Shown: positions 16,217-25,288, counted from the first letter of the stretch. The stretch is DNA of 64,000 bases from an uncultured Pseudomonadota bacterium (GCA_902774285.1 CACYHO010000002.1:91023-155022), one strand, 5' to 3'. A program made the numbers and translations. The notes: generated by a model not told the origin, from the sequence alone.

Positions 16217-16567
16217 ATGTCACAAATTGTTCAAGATTATAGAGATTTAAAAAAGGCTATTACAGCCACGGACGCAGTAAGATATGAATTAGCACAATAT
16301 TCTGCAACAGAATGTATTGCTAAAAACGATTTGATAAACCATGATCCACACGTTTTCGAAGGATTGCTTAGTCTGAACTCCGTTACATGCCCAACGGTTC
16401 AAAAAATCTGCGAAATAGATCACAAAAGATGTGCAAAATGTCCTGTTTTTATTAAACATGGTAATTATCAAACAATGCACGAAAAACTTGCAAAGGCAGA
16501 AAGGGAAGAACAGGCAGCTCGTCGCAAACTTATTAAAAATATATTGTGTTTTTGGAGAACAAAGTAA
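16217..16567 (+). CDS. hypothetical Cys-rich cytoplasmic protein, 116 aa
   Basis: It has no signal peptide or membrane helix. A Cys cluster at about residues 58-76 (TCPTVQKICEIDHKRCAKCP, C-x5-C-x6-C-x2-C) could hold a metal ion. The C-terminal third is Lys/Glu/Arg-rich and probably helical. AAAAAGGA lies 7 nt before the ATG. It is the first gene of a two-gene unit, 15 nt before the 796-residue protein, so the two probably act together. No family is recognised. Confidence 0.7.
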   Translation: MSQIVQDYRDLKKAITATDAVRYELAQYSATECIAKNDLINHDPHVFEGLLSLNSVTCPTVQKICEIDHKRCAKCPVFIKHGNYQTMHEKLAKAEREEQAARRKLIKNILCFWRTK

Positions 16568-16582
16568 CAAAAAGGGACCAAC

Positions 16583-18973
16583 ATGGGCTACATACCACCA
16601 AAGAATATATATGATGCAAAAATAGGCGACAGAAATATACGGGTAGACATTTATGATTTACCATATGGGGAATTTGATGCTGAAAACCCATTAATTATAT
16701 TGGGCAGCGTATCACTTGCAGACCAATCAAGAACAACTGATTTGACCAATGTTCAAATCATTGGCGATCTTGATATATCAAAACAGAAAATTTTGATTAA
16801 TTTTCCTTCACGCGTTAAAGGTTCCTTTATTTGCCGTTCCAACCCACAAATGCGCGACATTGCAACACGCAAAAAAGTTGACGTATTTCATGATTCCTTT
16901 GTATTCCCAGACGGTATAACAGAAATAGATTGTTCACATTCTATTTCTAATTTGTCTGTTTTATCGGGTAAAATACCATTTTCTGTTAAACAAATTATTG
17001 TTGCTGATGCAATTTTATCAAAACTGTCCGAAGATGATGAATTATTGATTGCCGCGACAGATTTCCAACAACAATATCCAAACATTATTATTCGTGGGGA
17101 AAAGAAAAGACAAATATTATCCGATGTTTTAGCAGGTCAACCTGTACCAACAAAAAAAGCAGACCGCACTCTTGAAAGCATAACTGTTATCGATAAGATG
17201 CTGGCTTTCAAAGAATCAAACAACGAACCAGAATATGCTGTAAAAACAGAAGATTTTTGTGATGAAACAGAAATTTTCGAATTATTAATTGCAGACAAAG
17301 ATATCAAATCTTCCAAAATCCTTCATTCTACATTAAGACGAAAAATCAAACAATTACTCGAAAAATTCGATACAGAAATAATGAAAGATGAAAAAACAGG
17401 GAAGTTTGCTGTTTGTATAAAAAAAACAGATTTATCAAAATTCATTGAATCTTTGAAAGAAAATTTACAAAAAAAATCACAAACAAAATCTGAAAAAGGA
17501 TCTAAAACAATGGACAATGACATACAAACACCAGAATATAGCAATAAATATGAAATTTTGGAAAAATGTCTTGCAAATGCGAGTATCGTAAAAATATCTG
17601 GTGGTGACGAAGAGTTACTTAAAGTTAAAATCCGTAAATACATGAACGCATGCAGTGACAGAAGACTTCTTGTAGATCCAAATTCTAATCGCTCAATATC
17701 TTGTATCCCTACAGAAAAAGTAGATACTTTGGTTGAAAAAGTATTGGAAGAATTAAAAGAAATCTATAGAAAAAAGAAGCCTGTACGTCGCACGGCAAAG
17801 GCAGAAAAAACAGCGGTTGCAACAACACAACCACAAAAACCGGTCCAGGTTGCAAAAACTGTTGCACCACAAAAACCAATTTTGAAACCTGTTTTAATAA
17901 GAAAATATATTCCACAACAAATATGGAAAGAAATTTGTAAAGCCTGTGGAAAAGGGAACACCGACAAACAAATGTTTGTGCTTAAAACTATTGCTTCTGT
18001 AAATGTGAACGTTGTTGACACACCACAAATAGATGGTCTTACTATTATAAACCCAGAAACACATGTACAAACCATGTCTTCTTATATGAAACACGAAAAC
18101 GGTCAGTCCCTTGTACAAAGCATAGATTCTGCTTGGGTATCAGATAATAAACGTATTATATGGACATATTTGCCAGAAGAAAAAGTTCTTGTTTGCACCG
18201 GATGTTGTCCTGAACACAACGCAAACAAACGCGAAAACAATAAATATTCACGTATACGCGACCTTGCTGCAATTGGTCAAAATGCTAATGGAGAAAAAAT
18301 AACTTTACAAAAAATTAAAAACGAAGGTTATTTAAACATTAGTGTTTTATTTGAACAATTATTGTCTAAAACTCAACCAGAAACTGGTAATGAGTCAACA
18401 AGCGCAGGCATAAAATCTGAAACAGGCGCAAAACAAACAGAAGAAAAAACAGTGGCAACACGCACTGGTAAAAGACAACGTATAACTATTAAAAAAGCAG
18501 AAAAAGTAAATTATACGCCTCGTACAAAACACAATGCAAAACCAGCCATGTTACAAGATATTGAAGTCATTAAAACGACTGTGAAGACAATACAAGAACC
18601 ATCAGAAAAATCAGGAATCGCACCAATTCTTGCAGAAGAACCAAAACCAATTGCTTTATCAACAGAAGCAATAAAAGAAGCCGAACAATACATTGATAAA
18701 GCCTTAGGTATACAAACACCGCAAAACATGGTTGATGTCTATGCAATACAAACATATCTGCAAACATTTGTGAAAACTATTGACACAATAGTAAAAGAAG
18801 GGCTTCAAAATGTATCAGAAGGAACAGATACAGCAGAACAACTTAAACAAATGGATTCTATACGCAAAGCACTGGTTCAGAAAGCTAAAATAGAAAATAT
18901 GATGCCAGAATTTGATAAAACGTGTATGTTATTAGATATGATAAAATCAAATACTAACCAACATACAAAATAA
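16583..18973 (+). CDS. large hypothetical protein with Cys clusters, 796 aa
   Basis: I do not recognise this protein. AAAAAGGGA precedes the ATG. The N-terminal part (about 1-165) reads like short beta strands (DLTNVQIIGDLDIS, SRVKGSFICRS). Two similar Lys/Asp-rich modules follow near 240-300 and 345-405 (STLRRKIKQLLEKFD and LLKVKIRKYMNAC), then a Pro/Thr/Lys linker. A domain at about 450-580 has two Cys pairs (ICKACGKG and VCTGCCPEH) that could bind zinc, and a helical end follows. There is no signal peptide. It is the second gene of a two-gene operon closed by a terminator at 18974. Confidence 0.75.
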   Translation: MGYIPPKNIYDAKIGDRNIRVDIYDLPYGEFDAENPLIILGSVSLADQSRTTDLTNVQIIGDLDISKQKILINFPSRVKGSFICRSNPQMRDIATRKKVDVFHDSFVFPDGITEIDCSHSISNLSVLSGKIPFSVKQIIVADAILSKLSEDDELLIAATDFQQQYPNIIIRGEKKRQILSDVLAGQPVPTKKADRTLESITVIDKMLAFKESNNEPEYAVKTEDFCDETEIFELLIADKDIKSSKILHSTLRRKIKQLLEKFDTEIMKDEKTGKFAVCIKKTDLSKFIESLKENLQKKSQTKSEKGSKTMDNDIQTPEYSNKYEILEKCLANASIVKISGGDEELLKVKIRKYMNACSDRRLLVDPNSNRSISCIPTEKVDTLVEKVLEELKEIYRKKKPVRRTAKAEKTAVATTQPQKPVQVAKTVAPQKPILKPVLIRKYIPQQIWKEICKACGKGNTDKQMFVLKTIASVNVNVVDTPQIDGLTIINPETHVQTMSSYMKHENGQSLVQSIDSAWVSDNKRIIWTYLPEEKVLVCTGCCPEHNANKRENNKYSRIRDLAAIGQNANGEKITLQKIKNEGYLNISVLFEQLLSKTQPETGNESTSAGIKSETGAKQTEEKTVATRTGKRQRITIKKAEKVNYTPRTKHNAKPAMLQDIEVIKTTVKTIQEPSEKSGIAPILAEEPKPIALSTEAIKEAEQYIDKALGIQTPQNMVDVYAIQTYLQTFVKTIDTIVKEGLQNVSEGTDTAEQLKQMDSIRKALVQKAKIENMMPEFDKTCMLLDMIKSNTNQHTK

Positions 18974-19003
18974 CAAAAAAGGGCCGAAAGCCCTTTTTGT
19001 TTT
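18974..19003 (+). terminator. bidirectional terminator
   Basis: AAAAAGGGC / GCCCTTTTT around CGAAA. It ends the 16217-18973 operon on the plus strand. On the minus strand it stands directly after the ACCA end of the tRNA-tail element. Confidence 0.85.
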
Positions 19004-19022
19004 TGGTGGATGTGGGCGGACT
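19003..19022 (-). repeat. exact copy of the tRNA-Val 3' end
   Basis: The 20 bases here are identical to 19121-19140, the T-loop-to-CCA end of tRNA-Val, at an offset of 118 bp. The copy begins inside the T loop, the usual crossover core for elements that integrate into tRNA genes. Confidence 0.85.
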
Positions 19023-19079
19023 GGTCTTTCGACCTCACTTCGTAGTCGAACCGCCAGACCATCGGTTCTTCGTCCACCC
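19004..19079 (-). other. tRNA-tail element behind tRNA-Val, 76 nt
   Basis: On the minus strand this 76-nt segment begins GGGTGGACGAAGAACC and ends with the tRNA-Val 3' sequence including CCA. Its T-arm 5' half (GGCGGTTCGA) is also present but is separated from GTCCGCC by a 24-nt insertion that can form hairpins (TTCGAC/GTCGAA; TGGTCT/AGACCA). The two ends pair, 19014-19021 with 19072-19079, because the first 16 nt are a degenerate inverted copy of the tail. It is flanked by terminators on both sides. Function is unknown; a non-autonomous integrated element or a small RNA are the main options. Confidence 0.6.
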
Positions 19080-19087
19080 AAAAAGAT

Positions 19088-19118
19088 AAAAAAATAGGGC
19101 GATTGCCCCATTTTTTAT
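19088..19118 (-). terminator. terminator of tRNA-Val
   Basis: On the minus strand, TGGGGC / GCCCTA around AATC is followed by T7, shortly after the tRNA CCA end. Confidence 0.75.
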
Positions 19119-19121
19119 CCT

Positions 19122-19198
19122 TGGTGGATGTGGGCGGACTCGAACCGCCGACCCCCACGATGTGAACGTGGTGCTCTAACCAACTGAGCCACACATCC
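19122..19198 (-). tRNA. tRNA-Val(CAC)
   Basis: The cloverleaf is complete. The acceptor stem is GGATGTG/CACATCC, the anticodon stem is CCACG/CGTGG with loop TTCACAT (anticodon CAC, reading GTG), and the T arm is GGCGG-TTCGAGT-CCGCC. CCA is encoded. It is last in a minus-strand cluster Leu-Ala-Leu-Val. Confidence 0.95.
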
Positions 19199-19207
19199 AA
19201 AACTTTA

Positions 19208-19232
19208 AATAAAAATCCGCTTTCGCGGATAT
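19208..19232 (-). terminator. hairpin between tRNA-Leu(TAA) and tRNA-Val
   Basis: ATCCGC / GCGGAT around a GAAA tetraloop, followed by TTTTTATTT on the minus strand. It is a likely terminator or processing hairpin. Confidence 0.6.
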
Positions 19233-19239
19233 CAAGTTT

Positions 19240-19326
19240 TGGTGGGGATAGTGGGACTTGAACCCACACGATCGCAATGATCAAAGGATTTTAAGTCCTC
19301 AGCGTCTACCATTCCGCCATATCCCC
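19240..19326 (-). tRNA. tRNA-Leu(TAA)
   Basis: This is a class II tRNA with a long variable arm. The acceptor is GGGGATA/TATCCCC, the anticodon loop is CTTAAAA within AGGA/TCCT (anticodon TAA, reading TTA) and CCA is encoded. Confidence 0.95.
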
Positions 19327-19350
19327 AGGACTTTTGCTTTGCCACTTTCA

Positions 19351-19426
19351 TGGTGGAGCTGATGAGATTCGAACTCACGACCTCTGCATTGCGAACGCAG
19401 CGCTCTACCAACTGAGCTACAACCCC
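19351..19426 (-). tRNA. tRNA-Ala(CGC)
   Basis: The acceptor GGGGTTG/CAGCTCC includes the G3-U70 wobble pair that marks alanine tRNAs. The anticodon loop TTCGCAA gives CGC (codon GCG). CCA is encoded. Confidence 0.95.
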
Positions 19427-19445
19427 ATGAACTCTTTCAAACATA

Positions 19446-19532
19446 TGGTGGGCACAAGAAGACTCGAACTTCCAAGGTATTGCTACCACTAGTACCTGAA
19501 ACTAGCGCGTCTACCAATTCCGCCATATGCCC
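19446..19532 (-). tRNA. tRNA-Leu(CAG)
   Basis: This is a class II tRNA with acceptor GGGCATA/TGTGCCC, anticodon loop TTCAGGT within CTAGT/ACTAG (CAG, codon CTG), a long variable arm and encoded CCA. It is first in the cluster. Confidence 0.95.
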
Positions 19533-19596
19533 GTTCAAAGCACAAGAAAAATTGAAAAAAATTATCAATTTTTTACATAAAAAATCGCGATTTTGC

Positions 19597-19626
19597 TTGC
19601 TCTGGTTTTCACAAATTTGCTAGAAT
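19597..19626 (+). promoter_or_regulatory. promoter of the 19637 Cys-rich protein gene
   Basis: TTGCTC (19597-19602), an 18-nt spacer ending in AAATTTGC, and TAGAAT (19621-19626). The same arrangement and spacer end occur before the paralogue at 61737. Confidence 0.6.
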
Positions 19627-19636
19627 TATTCAAGAG

Positions 19637-22282
19637 ATGAAGAAAATTCTATGTTTTATATTTGCAACAGTCATCTGCATATTTAATGCGGAAGCTGCCT
19701 CACGTGGCGAAAATACGGCATCTCGCGGCAAAAACACAAACGTTGTAACATCCGAAAAGAGTGCACGTTCAACAACATCTAGAAACGCTGTCAAAACAAC
19801 TGTTGCATCACGCAATGCAAAATCTGTTTCAATTTTATCATCTCGCAACGCTAAAAAAACTTCTGCAACAAGAACCCCTGTGTCACGCACTGCGATAATA
19901 CAAAACAAAACAGTTTCTTCACGCGCAGCTGCAACATCCCAAACGGCAGCATCAACAGAAACAAGAACTGGCGCAGAATACGAACAATGTAAATCCGCTT
20001 TTTTCACATGTATGGATCAATTTTGTCAGTTGAAAAATGACAGTTACAGAAGATGTTCTTGTAATGATCGTATTTTTGATCTTCAAGAAACTGCCGAAAC
20101 TTATCAAAAAGCCAATGAAAAATTGACAGAATTTTCAGAAGATTTAGATGTTGTTGGCATGACCCGCGAACAAGCATTGGCAATGAAAACTGCATCCGAA
20201 GGCGAAGATGCAATGACCGAAGACAAATCTGCATCAAAACAGTTATTACAAGCCATTATGAATTCTCTCAAAGGCGGAGATACATCTGTTGGCGGAAAAT
20301 ACAAAGATTTGAACAGTGTTACAATTTCTGCGGACATGTCCAATGCTTTCGGTATGGATGATTCTGGCCAAATTATCGCATCTTACAATGGCACAACTTT
20401 GTACAAAGCTGTATATCCAAAGTGCAGAAATGCTGTCAAAGAAGATTGTAACAACGCGTCGTTACAACGCGCTGTGAATGCTTATTTAATGGCAATCGAA
20501 CAAGATTGTAACACCGTAGAATCTGCATTAAAAACACAACAAAAAACATTGAAAGCTTCCACACACCAAAGCAGTGCCATGTTAGATTTAGCACGTGTAG
20601 AGAACCATCAAAAACATAATTCTGAAGATGTCGCAACTTGTTTAGCAAATGTTGAAACAACCATTCAAAGCGAAGAAGTTTGTGGCGCAGGATATCATAA
20701 ATGTTTGGATTATGGCCAATTTATTGATGTTGCAACTGGTGCACCTTTGACCGGCGTATCAGATTTCTATAAACTTGGCGAATTGTTAACATTTAAAACA
20801 AATGTTGATATCAAAGATCAAAAATTATCTTCCATGCAAAATAACAGAGAATTCGTTCAATTCTTTGAAAATAAAACAAAAAAATTTGCAAAAGAAGCAC
20901 TTGATAAATGTAACGAAGATTCAGATTATGTATGGCAACAATATCTGGACAGAGCATTGTTAGACATTTATTATGCACAACAATCTAAAGTGAAAGAAAT
21001 AAAGCAGAGTTGCTTAACATTGGTTGCACAATGTTATGACAATCAAAATGTATCTGTTACAAACGCTATGGTCAATCTAACCGGCGATTCAAGTTTATTA
21101 TTAAAACCAAACGCACTGTCATTGACAACACAAATGTGTAACAAATATATCGATTCTTGTGATGGTATGTTCAGCGGTATTATCAGAGATTATATTAAAA
21201 CAAAAGATGGAAAGGATTCTTTAAGTGCATGTCGTGCAATCGCACAGCAATGCTTTGATAAATTCGGCGGCGAAGAATACAGCAATTTCTATTCAACACG
21301 AAACGGACTTTTTGCAAAAGGCGACGCAATTGATTGGTTTTCAATTTATGCCTATGATTATACAACAGACTCCTATGGCAACCTTGATACTGTTACACCC
21401 AAAATAGATGAAAACGGCAATACAATCATTGTATCGCCATGTGCACAGCAACTTGCAGAAACCCCTGGATGCGTCGAAAAAGATGCAAATGGGAATATAA
21501 CCGAAAACGGCAAGAGAGCCTTAGAAGAAATTTTTGGTGGCTTTGATAAATATATTAACACCGATGATTTATTAGTAAGATATTCTGCCGCAGAAGGCAC
21601 AGATTCAACACGTCAAATACGTTCAAATGGTATTGCAACAGAAGTTTATTATAAAATCATAGATAGGCTTTCCAACCATTGTAAGGGATTGGGGGGGTAT
21701 TTTGTTGAATATAAATATGCCGCACAATACGGGTATCAACAAAATGATTTATGTAAAATTGCATCGGAAGATCCAAACAGCGTATTTTATATTGATGCAA
21801 ATGCTAATTCTGCCAGAACACTGGTATACTGGTATCATTTTAGCCGCGACGAAAACATGTGTCCCGCAGATTATAATATATCTGTAGACACACAATCTTG
21901 GGGGCTTTGTTCATGTTGGGAAAATGGTGGATATCGCAGCAAAAACGGTTCTATTGCAACCTGTCGTCCAATTATTCCTGCAATATCTGGTGACACTGAT
22001 ACAAACAGTGAAGTTATGTGTTCAGAAAATAATTTGTGTAAAGAAACCTATTCAGAAGGCGAAACTGTAGATAAAACTTGTGCCCAACCACGTGCTAACA
22101 GATCATTCTATTGGTGTCAACAAACCGTTGTATCTTCTGATGGTCAATTATGCCCAACAATGAATTTAACAACAGAACTTGGCTCAGGAGAAAATACAGG
22201 TGAAACAAAGTTATACTGCGCATCGGAAAACGGTCAATATATCAAAACCGTAAACGAAAACGTTCCTGGGCAAAACCGTTAG
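19637..22282 (+). CDS. giant secreted Cys-rich protein, 881 aa
   Basis: A signal peptide (KKILCFIFATVICIFNAEA) is followed by a low-complexity Ser/Arg/Thr/Ala region (about 20-115) with repeated SRNA/SRGxN units. A Cys-rich body follows, whose first motif is CKSAFFTCMDQFC...RRCSCNDRI (about 120-150). Many further cysteines are spaced singly or in pairs, suggesting an extensively disulfide-bonded exported protein. It is paralogous to the protein starting at 61737 (shared CMDxFC, RRCxC, CGxxxxKCLD and C-rich helical blocks) and shares its promoter layout. No characterised family is recognised; surface or matrix protein is inference. Confidence 0.8.
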   Translation: MKKILCFIFATVICIFNAEAASRGENTASRGKNTNVVTSEKSARSTTSRNAVKTTVASRNAKSVSILSSRNAKKTSATRTPVSRTAIIQNKTVSSRAAATSQTAASTETRTGAEYEQCKSAFFTCMDQFCQLKNDSYRRCSCNDRIFDLQETAETYQKANEKLTEFSEDLDVVGMTREQALAMKTASEGEDAMTEDKSASKQLLQAIMNSLKGGDTSVGGKYKDLNSVTISADMSNAFGMDDSGQIIASYNGTTLYKAVYPKCRNAVKEDCNNASLQRAVNAYLMAIEQDCNTVESALKTQQKTLKASTHQSSAMLDLARVENHQKHNSEDVATCLANVETTIQSEEVCGAGYHKCLDYGQFIDVATGAPLTGVSDFYKLGELLTFKTNVDIKDQKLSSMQNNREFVQFFENKTKKFAKEALDKCNEDSDYVWQQYLDRALLDIYYAQQSKVKEIKQSCLTLVAQCYDNQNVSVTNAMVNLTGDSSLLLKPNALSLTTQMCNKYIDSCDGMFSGIIRDYIKTKDGKDSLSACRAIAQQCFDKFGGEEYSNFYSTRNGLFAKGDAIDWFSIYAYDYTTDSYGNLDTVTPKIDENGNTIIVSPCAQQLAETPGCVEKDANGNITENGKRALEEIFGGFDKYINTDDLLVRYSAAEGTDSTRQIRSNGIATEVYYKIIDRLSNHCKGLGGYFVEYKYAAQYGYQQNDLCKIASEDPNSVFYIDANANSARTLVYWYHFSRDENMCPADYNISVDTQSWGLCSCWENGGYRSKNGSIATCRPIIPAISGDTDTNSEVMCSENNLCKETYSEGETVDKTCAQPRANRSFYWCQQTVVSSDGQLCPTMNLTTELGSGENTGETKLYCASENGQYIKTVNENVPGQNR

Positions 22283-22295
22283 AAATGCGTTTATT

Positions 22296-23414
22296 TTACA
22301 AATAAGCTAATATATCTTTAGCTATCACAGATGCTGGTTTTTCTTTGGAATTTGTCCATTTCTTGTCAGCATTTTTCAATTCTTGCATCATTTCTTTGCG
22401 CACATGCGGCAAAGTCAATTTCTGTAAAGCATCAACTATCGCGACGGGTTTAGCTCTGTTGCCTAATAATTCTGGAAATATTGTTTTATTCATCAAAATA
22501 TTAACCAAAGACGCCCATTTAACCCGCAACAACATATGCGCCAATAAAATAGTTAAAGCATTCATTTTATAGACAACTATTGTTGGTATATGCATTATTG
22601 CCAATTCCGCAGACACCGTCCCACTGGCAACAATAGCAATATATGTATTAGCATATAATTGATAGCGTTTATCAGACGAAATCAATTCAGGTTTTGTTGC
22701 CCAATTTTTAACGTGTTGATGCACATAAGAGTCTGTTGTTTCTACTGTTGGAATCACGAATTTATAATTACGATAACCGGCGTTCACTAACATATCAACC
22801 GTCTTGTGAAATACAGGTAACAGTTTTTTAACTTCAGCCATACGGCTTCCTGGCACCAGTGTTATTATTTTATCTGATGTGGTTGATTTATATTTATCAA
22901 GGCCATCTGAAATAGGGTGCCCAACAGCAACCGTGTCCAACCCATATTTTGTAAAATAAGGTATTTCAAAATCAAAAAAAGCATATAATTTATCGAATAT
23001 TTTTGCATATTTCTTTGCACGTCCTGGCCGCCAAGCCCACACTTGTGGTGCAACAACATGGAAAAACTTTACGCGTTTCAAAGCACCCGATTTACGCACG
23101 CCACAAACGACCGCTTTCGCAAAACCAGGGGAATCTATGGTTAAAACAATATCTGGTTTTTCAGATATGATCGCATTAATGGTTTGTTTTATACGGGTCG
23201 ACAAAGTTTTTGCATATGCCAAAACTTCTACTATTCCCATAACGGACAAATCTGACATAGGAAAAATTGATTTTAATCCCTGTGCTTCCATATGTTGACC
23301 GCCAATCCCGACAAATTCAACACCATGCATTTCGTGCATTATTTTTGCACCCAAAACATCACCGGAAACTTCACCAGCAATTATAAAAATCTTTTTTGTT
23401 TTAGCGGTTTTCAT
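22296..23414 (-). CDS. lpxB: lipid-A-disaccharide synthase
   Basis: LpxB joins UDP-diacylglucosamine and lipid X to form the lipid A disaccharide at the inner membrane. The 372-residue product, starting at MKTAKTKKIF, shows the N-terminal IIAGEVSGDVLGAKIM and FVGIGGQHMEAQG motifs, the central DSPGF and VAPQVWAWRPGRAKKYAK blocks and the GSRMAEVK donor-site region. The start at 23414 overlaps the lpxA end by 14 nt, with GGAACTG upstream; a further 13 in-frame codons exist upstream but lack a site. It is translationally coupled to lpxA. Confidence 0.95.
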   Translation of the reverse strand: MKTAKTKKIFIIAGEVSGDVLGAKIMHEMHGVEFVGIGGQHMEAQGLKSIFPMSDLSVMGIVEVLAYAKTLSTRIKQTINAIISEKPDIVLTIDSPGFAKAVVCGVRKSGALKRVKFFHVVAPQVWAWRPGRAKKYAKIFDKLYAFFDFEIPYFTKYGLDTVAVGHPISDGLDKYKSTTSDKIITLVPGSRMAEVKKLLPVFHKTVDMLVNAGYRNYKFVIPTVETTDSYVHQHVKNWATKPELISSDKRYQLYANTYIAIVASGTVSAELAIMHIPTIVVYKMNALTILLAHMLLRVKWASLVNILMNKTIFPELLGNRAKPVAIVDALQKLTLPHVRKEMMQELKNADKKWTNSKEKPASVIAKDILAYL

Positions 23415-24207
23415 TTTTCGCAGTTCCAATGCCACGCTTTGAACGATTTTCAATAAAATCTATTGCATCCATTGCGTATTTATTGTTTTTAACTTCTTTG
23501 CGAATTTTATTAATTCTGTCACTAACTGTACCTTCGTCGCTGCCAAACACTGCAGAATATACAGAATGGATTGCATGTAAATCTTCGTTTGTGAATCCAT
23601 GACGCATCAATCCGACACGGTTAATCGTGCGATATACAGCACGCGTACCATCATAAATAGCATATGGCAAAACATCGTTTCCAACACCACTCATTCCACC
23701 AATAAACGCGTTTCTGCCGATACGGGCAAACTGTAACACCATCACACCACCAGACAATATAGCAAAATCTTCAACTTCCACATGGCCAGCAACTTGGACC
23801 AAATTAGACATAACCACACTGTTACCGACTTTGCAATCGTGTCCAACATGCGCATTGACCATAATTTGACAATCGTCACCGATTTCTGTTCCATCAGACG
23901 CAGGTGTTCCAGAATGAATTGTAACATATTCACGAATTCTGCAACGTTTCCCGATGCGCAAACCCGTCATTGCTGCTTCGTCTTGCCATTTTAAATCTTG
24001 GCTCATAACACCAAGAACAGCAAAAGGATATACAATAGAATCATCACCAATAGATGTTTTTCCATCAATAACAACATTAGATACTAATTCAACACGATCA
24101 CCCAAAACAACATTCGGGCCAATGATACAAAAAGGACCAATTTTGCAATCGTTTCCTATAATCGCACCAGGTTTAATAACAGCACTTGGGTCAATAATTG
24201 TAGCCAT
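23401..24207 (-). CDS. lpxA: UDP-N-acetylglucosamine acyltransferase
   Basis: LpxA performs the first step of lipid A synthesis, adding a hydroxyacyl chain to UDP-GlcNAc. The 268-residue protein has the left-handed beta-helix hexapeptide pattern from residue 7 to about 190 (e.g. IGNDCKIGPFCIIGPN), the catalytic-site region VNAHVGHDCKVG (His near residue 125) and the C-terminal helical domain starting near GLMRHGFT. GGAAAA precedes ATG. The usual lpxD-fabZ neighbours are absent. Confidence 0.96.
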   Translation of the reverse strand: MATIIDPSAVIKPGAIIGNDCKIGPFCIIGPNVVLGDRVELVSNVVIDGKTSIGDDSIVYPFAVLGVMSQDLKWQDEAAMTGLRIGKRCRIREYVTIHSGTPASDGTEIGDDCQIMVNAHVGHDCKVGNSVVMSNLVQVAGHVEVEDFAILSGGVMVLQFARIGRNAFIGGMSGVGNDVLPYAIYDGTRAVYRTINRVGLMRHGFTNEDLHAIHSVYSAVFGSDEGTVSDRINKIRKEVKNNKYAMDAIDFIENRSKRGIGTAKNENR

Positions 24208-24295
24208 TTCTTTTTTCCATTATTTTTATAAGTTAATCTTTCAACGAGATTGTATAATAAATGCCAGAAATATTGTATTCAATAAATATAACCAA

Positions 24296-25288
24296 TTATA
24301 ACAAATCAAGAAAATCTTTGGCTTTAATTTTTTTATTTAATTGTACAAAATAAAGTATTCCCAAACCGCTTATTACGGGGCACATTATCAAAACCCCAAA
24401 ACACACCAAAGTTAATGCCCATGAATATTTTGACAAACCAGCAAAAGATTTATTCGAATGATAAATAGTTAGGGCTTCTACCAATGCTGTTGCAGCCAAC
24501 AAACCAACAAACACAGGGACGGATTCTGTCGATACAAACAAAACCGCCGCCAAAGCCGCAATGATTCTAAAAAGCCATTTTAATTTTACATATGCACTTT
24601 CATAAATTTTCGATTTTGCATTGATATATTTCGTGATAATAGTTGTCACTGCAAAAAATCCTGTCACAAACAGTGCAGCCAAATGGATTATTGTTAAATT
24701 ACCCAATTGTCCAAATCTAAAATATTCTGGTTGCATCAATACCAATGCTGTCATAACACCAAAAACAAGGGTCGAAACAACAACATCTGACAGATTTCTA
24801 TGTAATCTTGCACCAACAATTATACCGCAAAAGACCGCACTTATTTGTAATAACAACCCCCACAAATCTGGCTTTGCAGAAAAAATCGTCAAAGTTAATA
24901 ACAAAAGGAAAGAAATTAGAACTGTTTTTTTATTCTTGAAAACATTTAAATAGTTCAATTTTACAGCACGATTTGTGACATATGTCATTGATATAAATAA
25001 TACAGTTGCTATCGTCAAAGGAAGCAATGATATACCGTCACGTATTACCGCATAGTTTCCACCAAAAATCAACAACCAAAATGCTAAAGTTAAAACCGAC
25101 CAAAAACCTATTTTTTCTTCTGTATTATTATTCCATTGTAAACGAGCCAATATATCGCGACCATATAAGTATATAAAATAAAATAATGGCACACTTAAAA
25201 TGGCGGTTGAAAAGAAATAGGGGTTGATCAAAGCAGCATTATTAAAAGAACTTATTGCGGTTGTCACTATTGATAATTCATTAAACAT
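24296..25288 (-). CDS. polytopic membrane protein, 330 aa
   Basis: There are about nine or ten hydrophobic helices spread over the whole length, with short polar loops and no recognisable catalytic motif. The N-terminus (MFNELSIVTTAISSFNNAAL) lies outside the first helix. AAAAGG lies 6-7 nt before ATG. It is transcribed divergently from the methyltransferase at 25327. A transporter or polymer-export role is possible, but nothing in the sequence decides it. Confidence 0.75.
   Translation of the reverse strand: MFNELSIVTTAISSFNNAALINPYFFSTAILSVPLFYFIYLYGRDILARLQWNNNTEEKIGFWSVLTLAFWLLIFGGNYAVIRDGISLLPLTIATVLFISMTYVTNRAVKLNYLNVFKNKKTVLISFLLLLTLTIFSAKPDLWGLLLQISAVFCGIIVGARLHRNLSDVVVSTLVFGVMTALVLMQPEYFRFGQLGNLTIIHLAALFVTGFFAVTTIITKYINAKSKIYESAYVKLKWLFRIIAALAAVLFVSTESVPVFVGLLAATALVEALTIYHSNKSFAGLSKYSWALTLVCFGVLIMCPVISGLGILYFVQLNKKIKAKDFLDLL

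Noticed and set aside
18974-19200. Full second tRNA gene next to tRNA-Val
   Set aside because: The 76-nt element matches tRNA length, but there is no D arm or anticodon arm, and the T loop is interrupted by 24 nt.
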